Of a stretch of 63,025 nucleotides of DNA, positions 25,413-33,712 are shown piece by piece; within the stretch, counting starts at the first letter, position 1, and each line of letters starts with the position of its first letter. The position numbers were made by a program, and so were the translations under genes. This DNA comes from DASUFF01 sp036274695. GTDB lineage: Bacteria; UBA10199; JACPAL01; GCA-016699445. The notes beneath the pieces are model-generated. The model did not search any database and had not been told where the DNA came from. It saw nothing but the letters and a program-made list of their open reading frames with translations. The DNA is taken from NCBI GenBank assembly GCA_036274695.1, contig DASUFF010000003.1, positions 1-63,025 on the forward strand, read 5' to 3'.

Positions 25413-26993
25413 CTACCTTTTCCTTCGGAGCACCGCGAAGCTCAACGTCATAGGCCCGTCCTCTTCCACGAGGACCTGGGCCTCAGCGGCGCCCAACCTC
25501 TCCAAGCCTTCTTTCATTCCCCCCGACACCGCCACCCCCGTCCATAAGCTCCGCAAGGGGATGTGGTCGAACTCGGAGTACATCGAAAATCCGTGGCGAG
25601 GCTCGGGGTGAAGGGGCCACAGGGCCTTGAACAAGGCCTCGCTGACCGCGTGGCGCGCGGCCATTTCCTGAGCGGTCGGCCGGCCGGCGTCCCGGAAAAG
25701 GGAGACGTAGAGATCGTCCGGATAATACATCTTCGGATTTCCCATGGGCCACCAGCCTTCTTCATGGCGCCACCAGCGGCGGTTGTCCGCAAGGTCGATG
25801 CCGATCCCGGCGACGTCGGAACGGTCGTGGAGACTGCGGAAGGTGAGGAGTCCCGCCGCGAGGAAGCCGTCGTCGGTGAAGGTCAGCCGGATGTCGCCGA
25901 TGCCCTGGCTCAACTGAAGATCTTGAAGGCGTTGGGAGAGGCGGAAGCCCGCGAGTTGCGTTTTCGGGTCGGGAAAGATTTCGATCTCGAGAGGATCCCA
26001 GTCGCCGGTTTCCGCGGGCGGCCGGCCCGTTAAGAACGTCCAGAGCGAACGCTTGATCTCCATCCAGTTCGTCAATTTTCGATCGCGCTCCACGGGATCG
26101 GTGAGGGTGCGGAGGCGTTCGAGATAGGGGCCTTGCCGCTCGGCCTCCGTGAAGACGGGCTCGCCCAAGGCCCGCGTGTCGGCGGCGTAGAGCACGAAGC
26201 CCTTGAGTCCGCCTTCGCGCGCGCCGCGCTGGACGAAGCGGAGGCGGCCGGTGCTTTGATGGACCTCCAACGCTTCCTTCGGTCCCAAGACCCGGTCCCC
26301 GATGCGCTTGGCCAGGGACTGCCACCGTTGAAGCTCCATCCCGCCGCCGCCGAGTTTGAGGGGGGGCTGCTTGTTGTAGACGGTCAATTCGCGGGCCTTG
26401 GACAGGCGTTGGTCGCGCTTGGCGAACGTTTTCGGAAAGAGAAGGCGGCCGAGCCGCTTTCCGGCGTCCCACGAGACGCTCGCGACCAGGGCCTGGCCCG
26501 CCAAACCCAAACCTTCTCCGGCGAAACCCGAACCTCCGGCGATCGAAAGGCCCAGGAGAAAGGCTCCGAATTGAAGTCCGTGATGCAGGGCGAAGCGCAG
26601 GGCCTGTCCGGCGGGCGTGAGACGGTCCCTCTTTTGCGGATCGTTGAAATGTCCTTGGCGGAGGAGCCAGGTGACGGCGCTCTCCTCCATCCAACCCGCG
26701 CAATGCACCAGCCCCAAGGTCAGGGCGGCGGAGGCCGTCGCGGCGCCGATATCCGGGGACGCCGACGACGCATCGAAATCAATGGCCCGCAGCGCGGCCC
26801 GTTCGGCCAGGGAGGCGAGGGTCGCGATTCCGGTCTGGGCCGTCAGCCCCAACACGGTGGACCTGGCCAAAGAGGAGGGATCCGGCCGAAGGGCATTGAG
26901 ATTTTGGCTCGCTTCCACCGCATGGGAGGCCAGGTTCGCCGTCCCGGCGCTTAAGATGTTGGTCAAGGCGGCGGGGAGGATCTGGGAGAACAT
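25413..26993 (-). CDS. Protein with hydrophobic N-terminal region and C-terminal PPTase (AcpS/Sfp)-like domain
   Basis: This 526-aa protein is convergent with the ACP gene, ends two bases apart. The chosen ATG has AAGGGG upstream; an in-frame TTG at 27011 is less likely. Residues ~1-190 contain several hydrophobic, Ala/Leu-rich helices. The C-terminal part carries 'AGIGIDLADNRRW' (G398-I399-D400) and, 52 residues later, 'AARHAVSEALFKALW' (Glu452, Lys456), the spacing and look of the G-[IV]-D and (W/F)-x-x-K-E-x-x-x-K signatures of 4'-phosphopantetheinyl transferases, with the first Lys replaced by Ser451. The end 'PMTLSFAVLRRK' resembles the closing strand of that fold. In fungal FAS the PPTase is the last domain; here it would be a separate, convergent gene that activates the ACP. 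A motif-based inference. Confidence 0.55.
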   Translation of the reverse strand: MFSQILPAALTNILSAGTANLASHAVEASQNLNALRPDPSSLARSTVLGLTAQTGIATLASLAERAALRAIDFDASSASPDIGAATASAALTLGLVHCAGWMEESAVTWLLRQGHFNDPQKRDRLTPAGQALRFALHHGLQFGAFLLGLSIAGGSGFAGEGLGLAGQALVASVSWDAGKRLGRLLFPKTFAKRDQRLSKARELTVYNKQPPLKLGGGGMELQRWQSLAKRIGDRVLGPKEALEVHQSTGRLRFVQRGAREGGLKGFVLYAADTRALGEPVFTEAERQGPYLERLRTLTDPVERDRKLTNWMEIKRSLWTFLTGRPPAETGDWDPLEIEIFPDPKTQLAGFRLSQRLQDLQLSQGIGDIRLTFTDDGFLAAGLLTFRSLHDRSDVAGIGIDLADNRRWWRHEEGWWPMGNPKMYYPDDLYVSLFRDAGRPTAQEMAARHAVSEALFKALWPLHPEPRHGFSMYSEFDHIPLRSLWTGVAVSGGMKEGLERLGAAEAQVLVEEDGPMTLSFAVLRRKR

Positions 26994-27103
26994 CGGGCCC
27001 CTTTTCGTCAATTAGGACGGCCGGTTGCGGTTTATTAACGTGTTCCCTTATGTTCACGGAACGCACAACTTTTCCCTAAAAACGACGAAGACGAGGGCGG
27101 CTC

Positions 27104-28585
27104 ATGATTCCGACGTTCTTAAACCAGGCGGTTTCGCGCATCGCGTCGTCGGGAGGCGCGCTCGGGGCCGCCGTCGACCTGGCGCGGCAAGTGGCCGCAA
27201 CGCGCGATACCTCGGCCATCGCCGGCGCCGCCTGGGTCGCTTACAACGGCTTGAACGGGATCATCCGCGCGCCCGGAACCCCGCTCGAAAAAAGCTTCCC
27301 GCCGGTCAGCGAAGGCGTCCGTTTCGCCGACCGTCCCCGGCTCGCCAACGACGTCCTCTTCCGCGCCCTCGGCCGCGAACACGTCCTTTATAACTTGATC
27401 GGCCTGGCCCAGACTTTCCGAGCCATGGGCAGCGCCATGGGTCATTATGCCCATGAAGTCGGTTTCGAAACGTACGTGCGCACCTACATGGACACCTTAA
27501 GCAACGGCGACCGTTTGGCGATCTCCGAAGGACTGAAAGGCGCCCAGCACAACGTCTTGGAAAAAGTGGGGATCATCTACTCCGACTGGGTCATGAAGTA
27601 CGCCGCCGCCAACGGCTGGAACGTCCGCTTCCGCGGCGTGGAGAAGATTCCGCCGGCGGGGGAAAGGGTCGTCTACGCCATCGCTCCGCACAGCTCCATC
27701 TACCCGGACTTCTTCTTCACCTACGCCGATCACCGCATGGTGCCCGTGGCGGATCTCTTCAACTTCCGGGACAACCCGGGCGCGCGCAAGTTCGGCATGT
27801 CCCTGATCGTCGACCTGATCCGCCTGCCTTTGATCGACCGCCGCGATCCGCGGAACGCGGTGAAGTGCATGAAGCAGATCCGGGACGCCGCCATCGAGCA
27901 CGGTTACCGTCCCGGCTGGTTCATCAACGGCGGTCGCGTCCCGCCGGCTTACAACGACGACGGAACGCTCGCCCGGCCCGGCTACTATTCCAACGTCATC
28001 GACGTCGAAAAACCCCGGGTCTACATCCAGGCCACCGGGGCCGTCGCCAACGCCATCGACATCTCCGCCAAGACGGGAGATCCCGTGAAGGTCGTCGTCC
28101 TGACCATCAGCGGCGCGGAGTGCATGCGTAAGATCGCCGGCGATTTCCCCTTCATCCAGCCCAACACCGTCGGCGGCGACATCGTCTACGAAGTCGTCGA
28201 CTCGTTCACGGTGACGGGCGCCGACAAGTCGAGGCGGAGCGAGTTGGGCGCCGTGGTGGACCGCATCGCCCGCGAGAACCTGGCCATCGACCTCTATCTC
28301 CGCGAAGTCGTCCAGCAGTGGGGCCTCAAGCGCGGCGACGTGGAGGCCGGCCGCCTCTTCGACAACCGGGCGACGGAGGACGTCGCCTATCGCATCCTAG
28401 CCGACCGGATCCGGTCGATCCGGCCCTCCAACCATGCGCGAACCCGCTACATCCACCGGCTCCTGGATCTCGTGACCGCCGAAACCGCGCCGGACCGGCC
28501 TTCCATCGATGCCTTCCTCCAAGAAGTCTCCCAAGCCGTCTTGGACGCCCAAAAAGAGGACCGGCCTCCGAAAAAAGCCCGATAA
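27104..28585 (+). CDS. PlsC-like glycerolipid acyltransferase
   Basis: This 493-aa protein has a ~180-residue helical N-terminal region and a glycerolphosphate-acyltransferase core. Seen: 'IAPHSSIYPDFFF' (His196…Asp202), 'RLPLIDRRDPRNA' (motif II-like), 'WFINGGRVPP' (273-282, in the place of the FPEGTRS motif) and 'VVVLTISGAE' (motif IV-like). The catalytic pair is H-x5-D here rather than the usual H-x4-D, and the Glu of EGTR is replaced by Gly. It probably moves an acyl chain from the local ACP or CoA to a glycerol or lysolipid acceptor; the substrate is unknown. It lies just past the FAS/ACP/PPTase cluster on the synthase strand. Confidence 0.72.
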   Translation: MIPTFLNQAVSRIASSGGALGAAVDLARQVAATRDTSAIAGAAWVAYNGLNGIIRAPGTPLEKSFPPVSEGVRFADRPRLANDVLFRALGREHVLYNLIGLAQTFRAMGSAMGHYAHEVGFETYVRTYMDTLSNGDRLAISEGLKGAQHNVLEKVGIIYSDWVMKYAAANGWNVRFRGVEKIPPAGERVVYAIAPHSSIYPDFFFTYADHRMVPVADLFNFRDNPGARKFGMSLIVDLIRLPLIDRRDPRNAVKCMKQIRDAAIEHGYRPGWFINGGRVPPAYNDDGTLARPGYYSNVIDVEKPRVYIQATGAVANAIDISAKTGDPVKVVVLTISGAECMRKIAGDFPFIQPNTVGGDIVYEVVDSFTVTGADKSRRSELGAVVDRIARENLAIDLYLREVVQQWGLKRGDVEAGRLFDNRATEDVAYRILADRIRSIRPSNHARTRYIHRLLDLVTAETAPDRPSIDAFLQEVSQAVLDAQKEDRPPKKAR

Positions 28586-28666
28586 CCCGCATAAGCTATT
28601 GAAATTATTTGAATAATAATTTATCCGGGAAAGCAACTGACGGCGATTTTTGCCGATAATCACAAC

Positions 28667-29389
28667 GTGGGAATCGATCCTGTCTCCTTAAATACGGCCG
28701 GCGGCCTCCAAACCACCCTCCTGCGTCCCGTGCGCTGGACGGGCGGCGACCATGTTCCCGTCTACCGCAAGCATTTCGGGGAACCGATTCCCGACGTCGC
28801 CAACATCCGCAACAACCCGCTCATGCTGGATCTCTTCAGCCGTTTGGGCATGCTCGCCCGCTTGCAATCCAAGCTGAACACACTCTCCCGTAAGAAGGGC
28901 CGGATCATCCCTGCCAAGAAGACCATTGCCTGCGCGCTCCGCGCCTGTGAGGAAACGGACAACCAGGACATCGTTTTCGCCGGCGTGGAATTCTTGGGCC
29001 ACTACCACACGGAGGAAGAGACGATCGCCGGCGTCCTCGCGCACGAATGGGGGCACCTGCTCTCCGACTGGACGGAAGGTTTGGATCCCGACCGGATGAG
29101 CTGGGAGCAGATCCACGAGCTGCGCAAGGAAGAGGAGGCCGCCGCCGACGGCTTCGCCGGAAAGATGCTCTATCAGATGGGTTACTCGCCGGACGGCATG
29201 GTCAAGTTTTTGAGCAAGATCCAGAAGAAGGAATGCGCGAAGTACCATTCCACCGCCACGCGCGAAGCCATCATCCGCACCGCCTTCGGAAAGGCCAAGC
29301 GCATTCAGCATCAGGCCCAGGCGATTTCCGCGGCCATCCGTCCGGTCTTCTCCAATCCGTTCACGCAGAAATTGATTGCGGTGGCTTAA
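28667..29389 (+). CDS. M48-like zinc metalloprotease domain protein
   Basis: This 240-aa protein carries 'LAHEWGHLL' (His126, Glu127, His130) and a downstream 'EAAADGFA' (Glu157, Asp161), matching the HExxH…ExxAD layout of M48/Ste24-Oma1-type peptidases. There is no clear signal peptide or membrane span, unlike HtpX. The start is a GTG at 28667, with no strong Shine-Dalgarno. A run of AT-rich sequence (28595-28625) upstream may hold the promoter. It follows the lipid locus and could serve envelope quality control (inference). Confidence 0.75.
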   Translation: MGIDPVSLNTAGGLQTTLLRPVRWTGGDHVPVYRKHFGEPIPDVANIRNNPLMLDLFSRLGMLARLQSKLNTLSRKKGRIIPAKKTIACALRACEETDNQDIVFAGVEFLGHYHTEEETIAGVLAHEWGHLLSDWTEGLDPDRMSWEQIHELRKEEEAAADGFAGKMLYQMGYSPDGMVKFLSKIQKKECAKYHSTATREAIIRTAFGKAKRIQHQAQAISAAIRPVFSNPFTQKLIAVA

Positions 29390-29411
29390 ACCCGCGGCGT
29401 ATGCGGTGCGC

Positions 29412-30137
29412 ATGAAGCGCGCCGTCCGTCTTATCCTCTTTCTGACTCTTTCGATTTTCGCCTGCCGGCCGGCCCTCAAATCCGTTTTCCATCCGACCAT
29501 CCCCATCGATCCCTCGACCGTAGGCTTGATCACCGGCGTCGTCCGCTTCGAAGGAACGCCGCCGTCGCCCACGAAAATCCCCGTCGCCGGTTTTCCCGAT
29601 TGCGCCAACCCGCGCGGCGAAGACGACGACGTTCGCATTCAAGGGGGCCTCGTCGAAAACGCCTTCGTCTTCATTCGGAACGGGTTGGACGATTACGTCT
29701 TTCCTCCGGCGGAAGGGGAGGTGGTCCTCGACCAGAAGGGCTGTCTCTACGCGCCGCGCGTCGTCGGACTCCGCGTCGGCCAGACGCTGGTCGTCAAGAA
29801 CGGCGATCCGACGCCGCACAACGTCCACGCGCTCCCGAAATTCTCGGAATCCTTCAACGTGGCGATGGGCGGTAACGCCGCCGACATCCGGAAGACGTTC
29901 GACGAGCCGGAGGTGATGGTGCCGGTGCGCTGCGACATCCATCCCTGGATGCGGGCCTATGTGGGCGTCTTGAGGCACCCCGTGTTCGCGGTGACGGGAC
30001 CGGACGGGGCCTTTGTCCTGAAGGGCATCCCGCCGGGCCATTACACCCTCGAGGCGTGGCACGAGAGGCTGGGGACACGAAGCCTTCCCGTCACCGTGGA
30101 AAGCGGCCAAACCGTGTCGAAAATGCTTAATTTTTAA
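29412..30137 (+). CDS. Exported cupredoxin (plastocyanin-like) protein
   Basis: This 241-aa protein has an N-terminal signal (possibly lipoprotein, Cys18 in 'LSIFACRP'). The central domain holds a type 1 copper site: 'TPHNVH' (His136/His139) and 'VRCDIHPWM' (Cys174, His177, Met180). A C-terminal segment 'TGPDGAFVLKGIPPGHYTLEAWHERLG' (read in two parts) is a CarboxypepD-regulatory-like beta sandwich. Such proteins are common as periplasmic electron carriers or methylamine-utilisation-like proteins. It follows the protease gene by 22 bases. Confidence 0.8.
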   Translation: MKRAVRLILFLTLSIFACRPALKSVFHPTIPIDPSTVGLITGVVRFEGTPPSPTKIPVAGFPDCANPRGEDDDVRIQGGLVENAFVFIRNGLDDYVFPPAEGEVVLDQKGCLYAPRVVGLRVGQTLVVKNGDPTPHNVHALPKFSESFNVAMGGNAADIRKTFDEPEVMVPVRCDIHPWMRAYVGVLRHPVFAVTGPDGAFVLKGIPPGHYTLEAWHERLGTRSLPVTVESGQTVSKMLNF

Positions 30138-30150
30138 CGGTGAAGAAAGA

Positions 30151-30699
30151 GTGCAACTTTTCCCGGCCGGAATGGATAATCCCCTTATGGGCGGACCCAA
30201 TCCGACGACGAAGACGGCCCTGGAGAGCCGATGGGTTTTGGACGGCGGCGTCGCTTTAGGCGAGGCGGGCAAGGACAACGTCGGACCGGGCGTGGAGATC
30301 GAATTCCGACGCCGCATCGTTTTTCATCCCCATGAGCTCAAACTGGGCCAGCTGAATACGAACAACCACTGGAGCCTGGATCTGGGCCTCGGCGCCGGCG
30401 CCGCCGGTTGGGCGGGCAAGCGGCCCGCGACGTTGATGGGCGTGGGGCGTTTCGGCATCAACTACAACCTGCTCAACATCGTCGGCATCGGGCCCACGTT
30501 TCGCGCGGGGTACGCCAGCACCTCGGACGGAACGAACAAGGACGGCGGTTTGTTATGGAGCGCGGCCCTTCGCTTCGGCGGCGTCATCAACCATCTAAGC
30601 GTATCCAGCGAAGTCGGAATTCTCTCGCTTCCGTCGCCCACCGGCGACGGGAGCGAAAGAAGCGCCTACGGCATGGCCTTGATGGGTTATCTTTTCTAG
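30151..30699 (+). CDS. Outer-membrane-like beta-strand protein, unknown
   Basis: This ~182-aa product (GTG start at 30151; ATG at 30172 equally possible) consists of alternating hydrophobic/polar segments such as 'WSLDLGLGAGAAGW' and 'FGINYNLLNIVGIGPTF', and ends in an aromatic residue ('MGYLF'), as many outer-membrane barrels do. No signal peptide is visible from either start, so the true start might be different or export may be indirect. It lies 13 bases after the cupredoxin gene and overlaps the end of the convergent cysteine-rich gene by four bases. Confidence 0.55.
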   Translation: MQLFPAGMDNPLMGGPNPTTKTALESRWVLDGGVALGEAGKDNVGPGVEIEFRRRIVFHPHELKLGQLNTNNHWSLDLGLGAGAAGWAGKRPATLMGVGRFGINYNLLNIVGIGPTFRAGYASTSDGTNKDGGLLWSAALRFGGVINHLSVSSEVGILSLPSPTGDGSERSAYGMALMGYLF

Positions 30700-31121
30700 A
30701 GCAAAGCATTGGTGAGTTGAGAAAGCTCGCACTTAACTTCCCCGACGGCACTTTCAAGATTTTCTATTCCCGTATTGCAGTTAGCGGCCGGCGGAACCGG
30801 CGGATCAAAGTTGAAAAAAATGCTGAATTCGCGGAGGTATCTTATCGTTTTCGCGTTTGCTTTAAGGCACGCCACCCTTTCGTCCACGTCGGATTTTGTG
30901 CAACAAAACGCATCGGGAACAAGGTGGAGAAGATGGTCATAGACAACCCTGTCCTCCTGAGAAAGCCCGACTTTTGCCACGCACATGGCGGGGGATAAAG
31001 CGGATGGGGTGTTTTGAGCCGGCAGAGAAGCCGAGTCCCTGGGAGTCGGGTCCGTCTTTGCGCTCGCGGAGAACGCGTAAAAGGAAGTCACCATCAAAAG
31101 AGACGAGAGGAAACGCTTCAT
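30696..31121 (-). CDS. Secreted cysteine-rich protein, family copy 1
   Basis: This 141-aa protein starts at an ATG preceded by GGAGGA and has a clear signal peptide ('MKRFLSSLL…AFSASA'). Six cysteines occur as C…CC…C…C…C: 'AMCV', 'PDAFCC', 'DERVACL', 'NCN', 'VKCEL'. The same arrangement and several identical segments ('PD-FCC', 'DER--CL', 'KCEL') occur in the protein at 60283-60774, so the two are paralogues. Function unknown; disulfide-bonded periplasmic or surface protein is likely. Confidence 0.7.
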   Translation of the reverse strand: MKRFLSSLLMVTSFYAFSASAKTDPTPRDSASLPAQNTPSALSPAMCVAKVGLSQEDRVVYDHLLHLVPDAFCCTKSDVDERVACLKANAKTIRYLREFSIFFNFDPPVPPAANCNTGIENLESAVGEVKCELSQLTNALL

Positions 31122-31170
31122 AGGAAATCCTCCGATGTTCATGAGGTTACACTCAATGGCGTCATTGAGG

Positions 31171-31205
31171 AATAAAAAACGCCGCCCGGTTGCCCGAGCG
31201 GCGTT
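31171..31205 (-). terminator. Rho-independent terminator after the urate-oxidase-type gene
   Basis: Read on the minus strand, AACGCCGC (31205-31198) pairs with GCGGCGTT (31185-31178) and is followed by a T-run (TTTTTATT to 31171). It lies 36 bases past the stop of the gene ending at 31242. Confidence 0.8.
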
Positions 31206-31241
31206 CAAACTGTTGACAGACCGATTTTGGACAATTCGACT

Positions 31242-32003
31242 TTAAAACCCCTTCACCTTCCCGGCCTTCGAGTACAGATGCTTCGTTCCGAACCACGCAA
31301 AGCCGACCGCGATCGGGAAGATCCACCACTGCGTGGCCATCCAGGTCGAGTGCATGTTGAGCATCGCCAACACCAGCGGGACGGACATGTAGGTGTTGTG
31401 CTTCGAGCGCGTCCCGGCGACGGCGACCAAGGCGGCGTCGGGAGGCGTGCCTCCTTTAACCGCCGCGATGATCTTCTGTTGATTCGGCCAGATGCGGAAC
31501 CAGACGTTGAAGGCCATGATGGTCCCGAAGACGCCGCCGATGTGGATGGCGTAGCCGCGGAAACCATATCCGAGATAACGGATCATGACCCAGATCAGAC
31601 CGGCGACGATGGCGACGCCCAGGACCGCCAACACTTCGTTCTTCTTAATCGACTTGGCCAACACATCGTAGAGGAAGGGCGAGATGAGCGCGAGACCGAC
31701 GCCCGCGTAACCGATGGGCGAGGAAGACCCGCTCTCGAAGGCCGCTCCGCCGTGATAGAACACGAGCAGAAGCAGCAGAACGCCGGTCACCCATGTCCAA
31801 GCCGCTCCCCAACGGAACCAGAAGAGGGCGCGGGGCATGAGCTCCGGCACCACCTTTTTCTTGGTCTCGCCGTCCATGGTGGCGGCGAAGGGGCCGTTCA
31901 CCCAATTGAAGAAATAGAGAAGACCGATCCAGAGAATGCCGGCCACGACATGAATCCACCGGAAGATCGACTGCGTGATGTCGGTCGCTTGTGCTGCGTC
32001 CAT
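31242..32003 (-). CDS. PuuD/urate-oxidase N-terminal-type membrane protein
   Basis: This 253-aa protein has about seven to eight hydrophobic segments and begins 'IFRWIHVVAGILWIGLLYFF', with 'NGPFAATMDGE' and later 'GTRSKHNTYMSVPLVLAML'. These are the hallmarks of the membrane domain of PuuD-type urate oxidase (Urate_ox_N). The C-terminal cytochrome c domain of full PuuD is missing, so this is the short form whose biochemical role is unclear. Conserved His residues in the helices suggest heme or quinone binding. A flavin reductase gene 84 bases upstream on the same strand may be its electron partner. Confidence 0.8.
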   Translation of the reverse strand: MDAAQATDITQSIFRWIHVVAGILWIGLLYFFNWVNGPFAATMDGETKKKVVPELMPRALFWFRWGAAWTWVTGVLLLLLVFYHGGAAFESGSSSPIGYAGVGLALISPFLYDVLAKSIKKNEVLAVLGVAIVAGLIWVMIRYLGYGFRGYAIHIGGVFGTIMAFNVWFRIWPNQQKIIAAVKGGTPPDAALVAVAGTRSKHNTYMSVPLVLAMLNMHSTWMATQWWIFPIAVGFAWFGTKHLYSKAGKVKGF

Positions 32004-32087
32004 AGAACCCTCCTAACGCGTTGAAAGTAGAAATAATTACGGAGAGTTGCCTTCTACCACGACAGGGAGGCCGTGGCGCAAGATTTT

Positions 32088-32798
32088 TTATACGTACTTC
32101 TCGAAGTGAACCTGCTTCTTGTCGAAGCCGATTTCCTCGGCGGCCTTTTGGACCGCTTCGATCATGGGGACCAGGCCGCAGACGTAGATCTGCTTGCCGG
32201 CGGGATCGATCACGTACTTTTTCAATTTTTCCTGAACGTAGCCGACCTCGCCCTTCCATGCCTTCGGGCGGGAGATGGTGGGGATGAATTTGAAGTTGGA
32301 ATGTTTCTTCTCGAGCTCCCGGAACTCGTCGCTGTAGAGCACTTCGTTTTCGTACCGGACGCCGAAGATCAGCAGGATCGGCTTTTGGAATCCGTCGCGC
32401 AGCAAGACGCGAAGCATGCTGCGCAAGGGCGCGAGGCCGGTGCCCGTGGCGACGAAGACGAGGTCGTTCTCGACCGGCTCCTTCAGGACGAAACCGCCGT
32501 AGGGGATCGTGACGGTGATTGGATCGCCTTCCTTCAGCGTCCAGAACCAGTTGGTGGCGAAACCGCCCTCGACCAGCTTGATGCAGAGGTCGAGATAGCC
32601 CGTCTCGAACGGGGAGGAGCAGATGGAATAGGCCTTTTTAAGGGGCTTCTCGCCGTTCTTGGGCACGTGCACCATGCAGAACTGCCCGGCCTTGAACGGG
32701 ATCCATTTGCCCTCCGGAAAACGCAGCCGGAACGTGCGCACGGTGGGTGTGAGATCGAAGATTTTTTCCAGTTTCGTTGTGACCGGTTCCAACGGCAT
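32088..32798 (-). CDS. Ferredoxin-NAD(P)+ reductase-type flavoprotein
   Basis: This 236-aa protein has an FAD domain ('KPLKKAYSICSSP', the R-x-Y-S-type motif with Lys-Ala first) and an NAD(P) domain ('LVFVATGTGLAPLRSML', 'GVRYENEVLYSDEF', 'IYVCGLVPMIEAVQ'). It lacks an iron-sulfur or heme domain and is a simple FNR-like reductase. Same strand as the PuuD-like gene; start lies 14 bases from the divergent queG gene, so the two promoters must overlap the coding starts. Confidence 0.85.
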   Translation of the reverse strand: MPLEPVTTKLEKIFDLTPTVRTFRLRFPEGKWIPFKAGQFCMVHVPKNGEKPLKKAYSICSSPFETGYLDLCIKLVEGGFATNWFWTLKEGDPITVTIPYGGFVLKEPVENDLVFVATGTGLAPLRSMLRVLLRDGFQKPILLIFGVRYENEVLYSDEFRELEKKHSNFKFIPTISRPKAWKGEVGYVQEKLKKYVIDPAGKQIYVCGLVPMIEAVQKAAEEIGFDKKQVHFEKYV

Positions 32799-32812
32799 AG
32801 TGGGCCTGTCTA

Positions 32813-33712
32813 ATGAGTAGGGTACAAAAAATCAAAGAAAAAGCCCATGAACTGGGCTTCGAACTCTTCGGCGCCGCTCCGGCCGCGCCGGTCCCGGACT
32901 ACGATTTTTTCCGGTGGTGGCTGGACCGAGGTTACGGCGCCACGATGACCTACTTGAACCGCCAGGCCGAACGCCGCGGCGATCCGGAAAAGATCCTTCC
33001 GGGGGTCAAATCTCTCCTTTGCGTGGGACTGAATTACTTTACGGGCGCTCCGGGCGATCGCATCGCGCGTTACGCCCACGGCGAAGATTACCATCGGGTC
33101 ATCGGTGAGAGATTAAAGGCGTTGGAAGATTTCATCGTTTCGACGGTCGATCGAGAAGCGAGAACGAAGTCGTACGTCGACACGGGGCCCGTCTTGGAGA
33201 GGAGTTACGCCGCCCGGGCGGGTTTGGGTTGGATCGGCAAGAACACGATGCTGATCAACGACGGCCTCGGGTCCTATTTCTTTCTGGGAGAAATCCTGAC
33301 GACGCTGGAGTTCGCGCCCGAAGACTACGGCGTTCCCGCCCTCGACCAATGCGGGACGTGCAGCAAGTGCCTGGACGCCTGCCCGACGGGAGCCTTTCCG
33401 GAAGCGGGGGTGCTCGACGCGAACAAGTGCGTGTCCTATTTGACCATCGAGTACAAAAAGGAATTTACGCGAGAGCAGGCGGCGATGGTCGCCGGCCATG
33501 TTTACGGATGCGACGTCTGTCAGGAGGTTTGTCCGTATAACGACAGGATCCCGGCCACGCCGGCGCGCGAATTCCAACCCCGCGCGGCGGTGCTCGAGTT
33601 CCTCGACGCGAAGGGAAGGGCGGAGAAAACGTGGTTTTCCCGCCTGATCGAAGGCAGCGCCATGGAGCGCATCTCCCTCAAGCAATGGATGCGCAACGGA
33701 GGAAGATCATGA
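32813..33712 (+). CDS. queG: Epoxyqueuosine reductase (short form)
   Basis: This 299-aa enzyme carries out the last step of queuosine synthesis in tRNA. Seen: 'YVDTGPVLERSYAARAGLGWIGKNTMLI' (read in parts; cobalamin-site region with the catalytic Asp in 'DTGP') and two 4Fe-4S motifs, 'CGTCSKCLDACPTGAF' and 'CDVCQEVCPYN'. It is ~80 residues shorter than the E. coli protein because the C-terminal HEAT repeats are absent, a known variant. It overlaps the next gene by four bases (ATGA). Confidence 0.92.
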   Translation: MSRVQKIKEKAHELGFELFGAAPAAPVPDYDFFRWWLDRGYGATMTYLNRQAERRGDPEKILPGVKSLLCVGLNYFTGAPGDRIARYAHGEDYHRVIGERLKALEDFIVSTVDREARTKSYVDTGPVLERSYAARAGLGWIGKNTMLINDGLGSYFFLGEILTTLEFAPEDYGVPALDQCGTCSKCLDACPTGAFPEAGVLDANKCVSYLTIEYKKEFTREQAAMVAGHVYGCDVCQEVCPYNDRIPATPAREFQPRAAVLEFLDAKGRAEKTWFSRLIEGSAMERISLKQWMRNGGRS

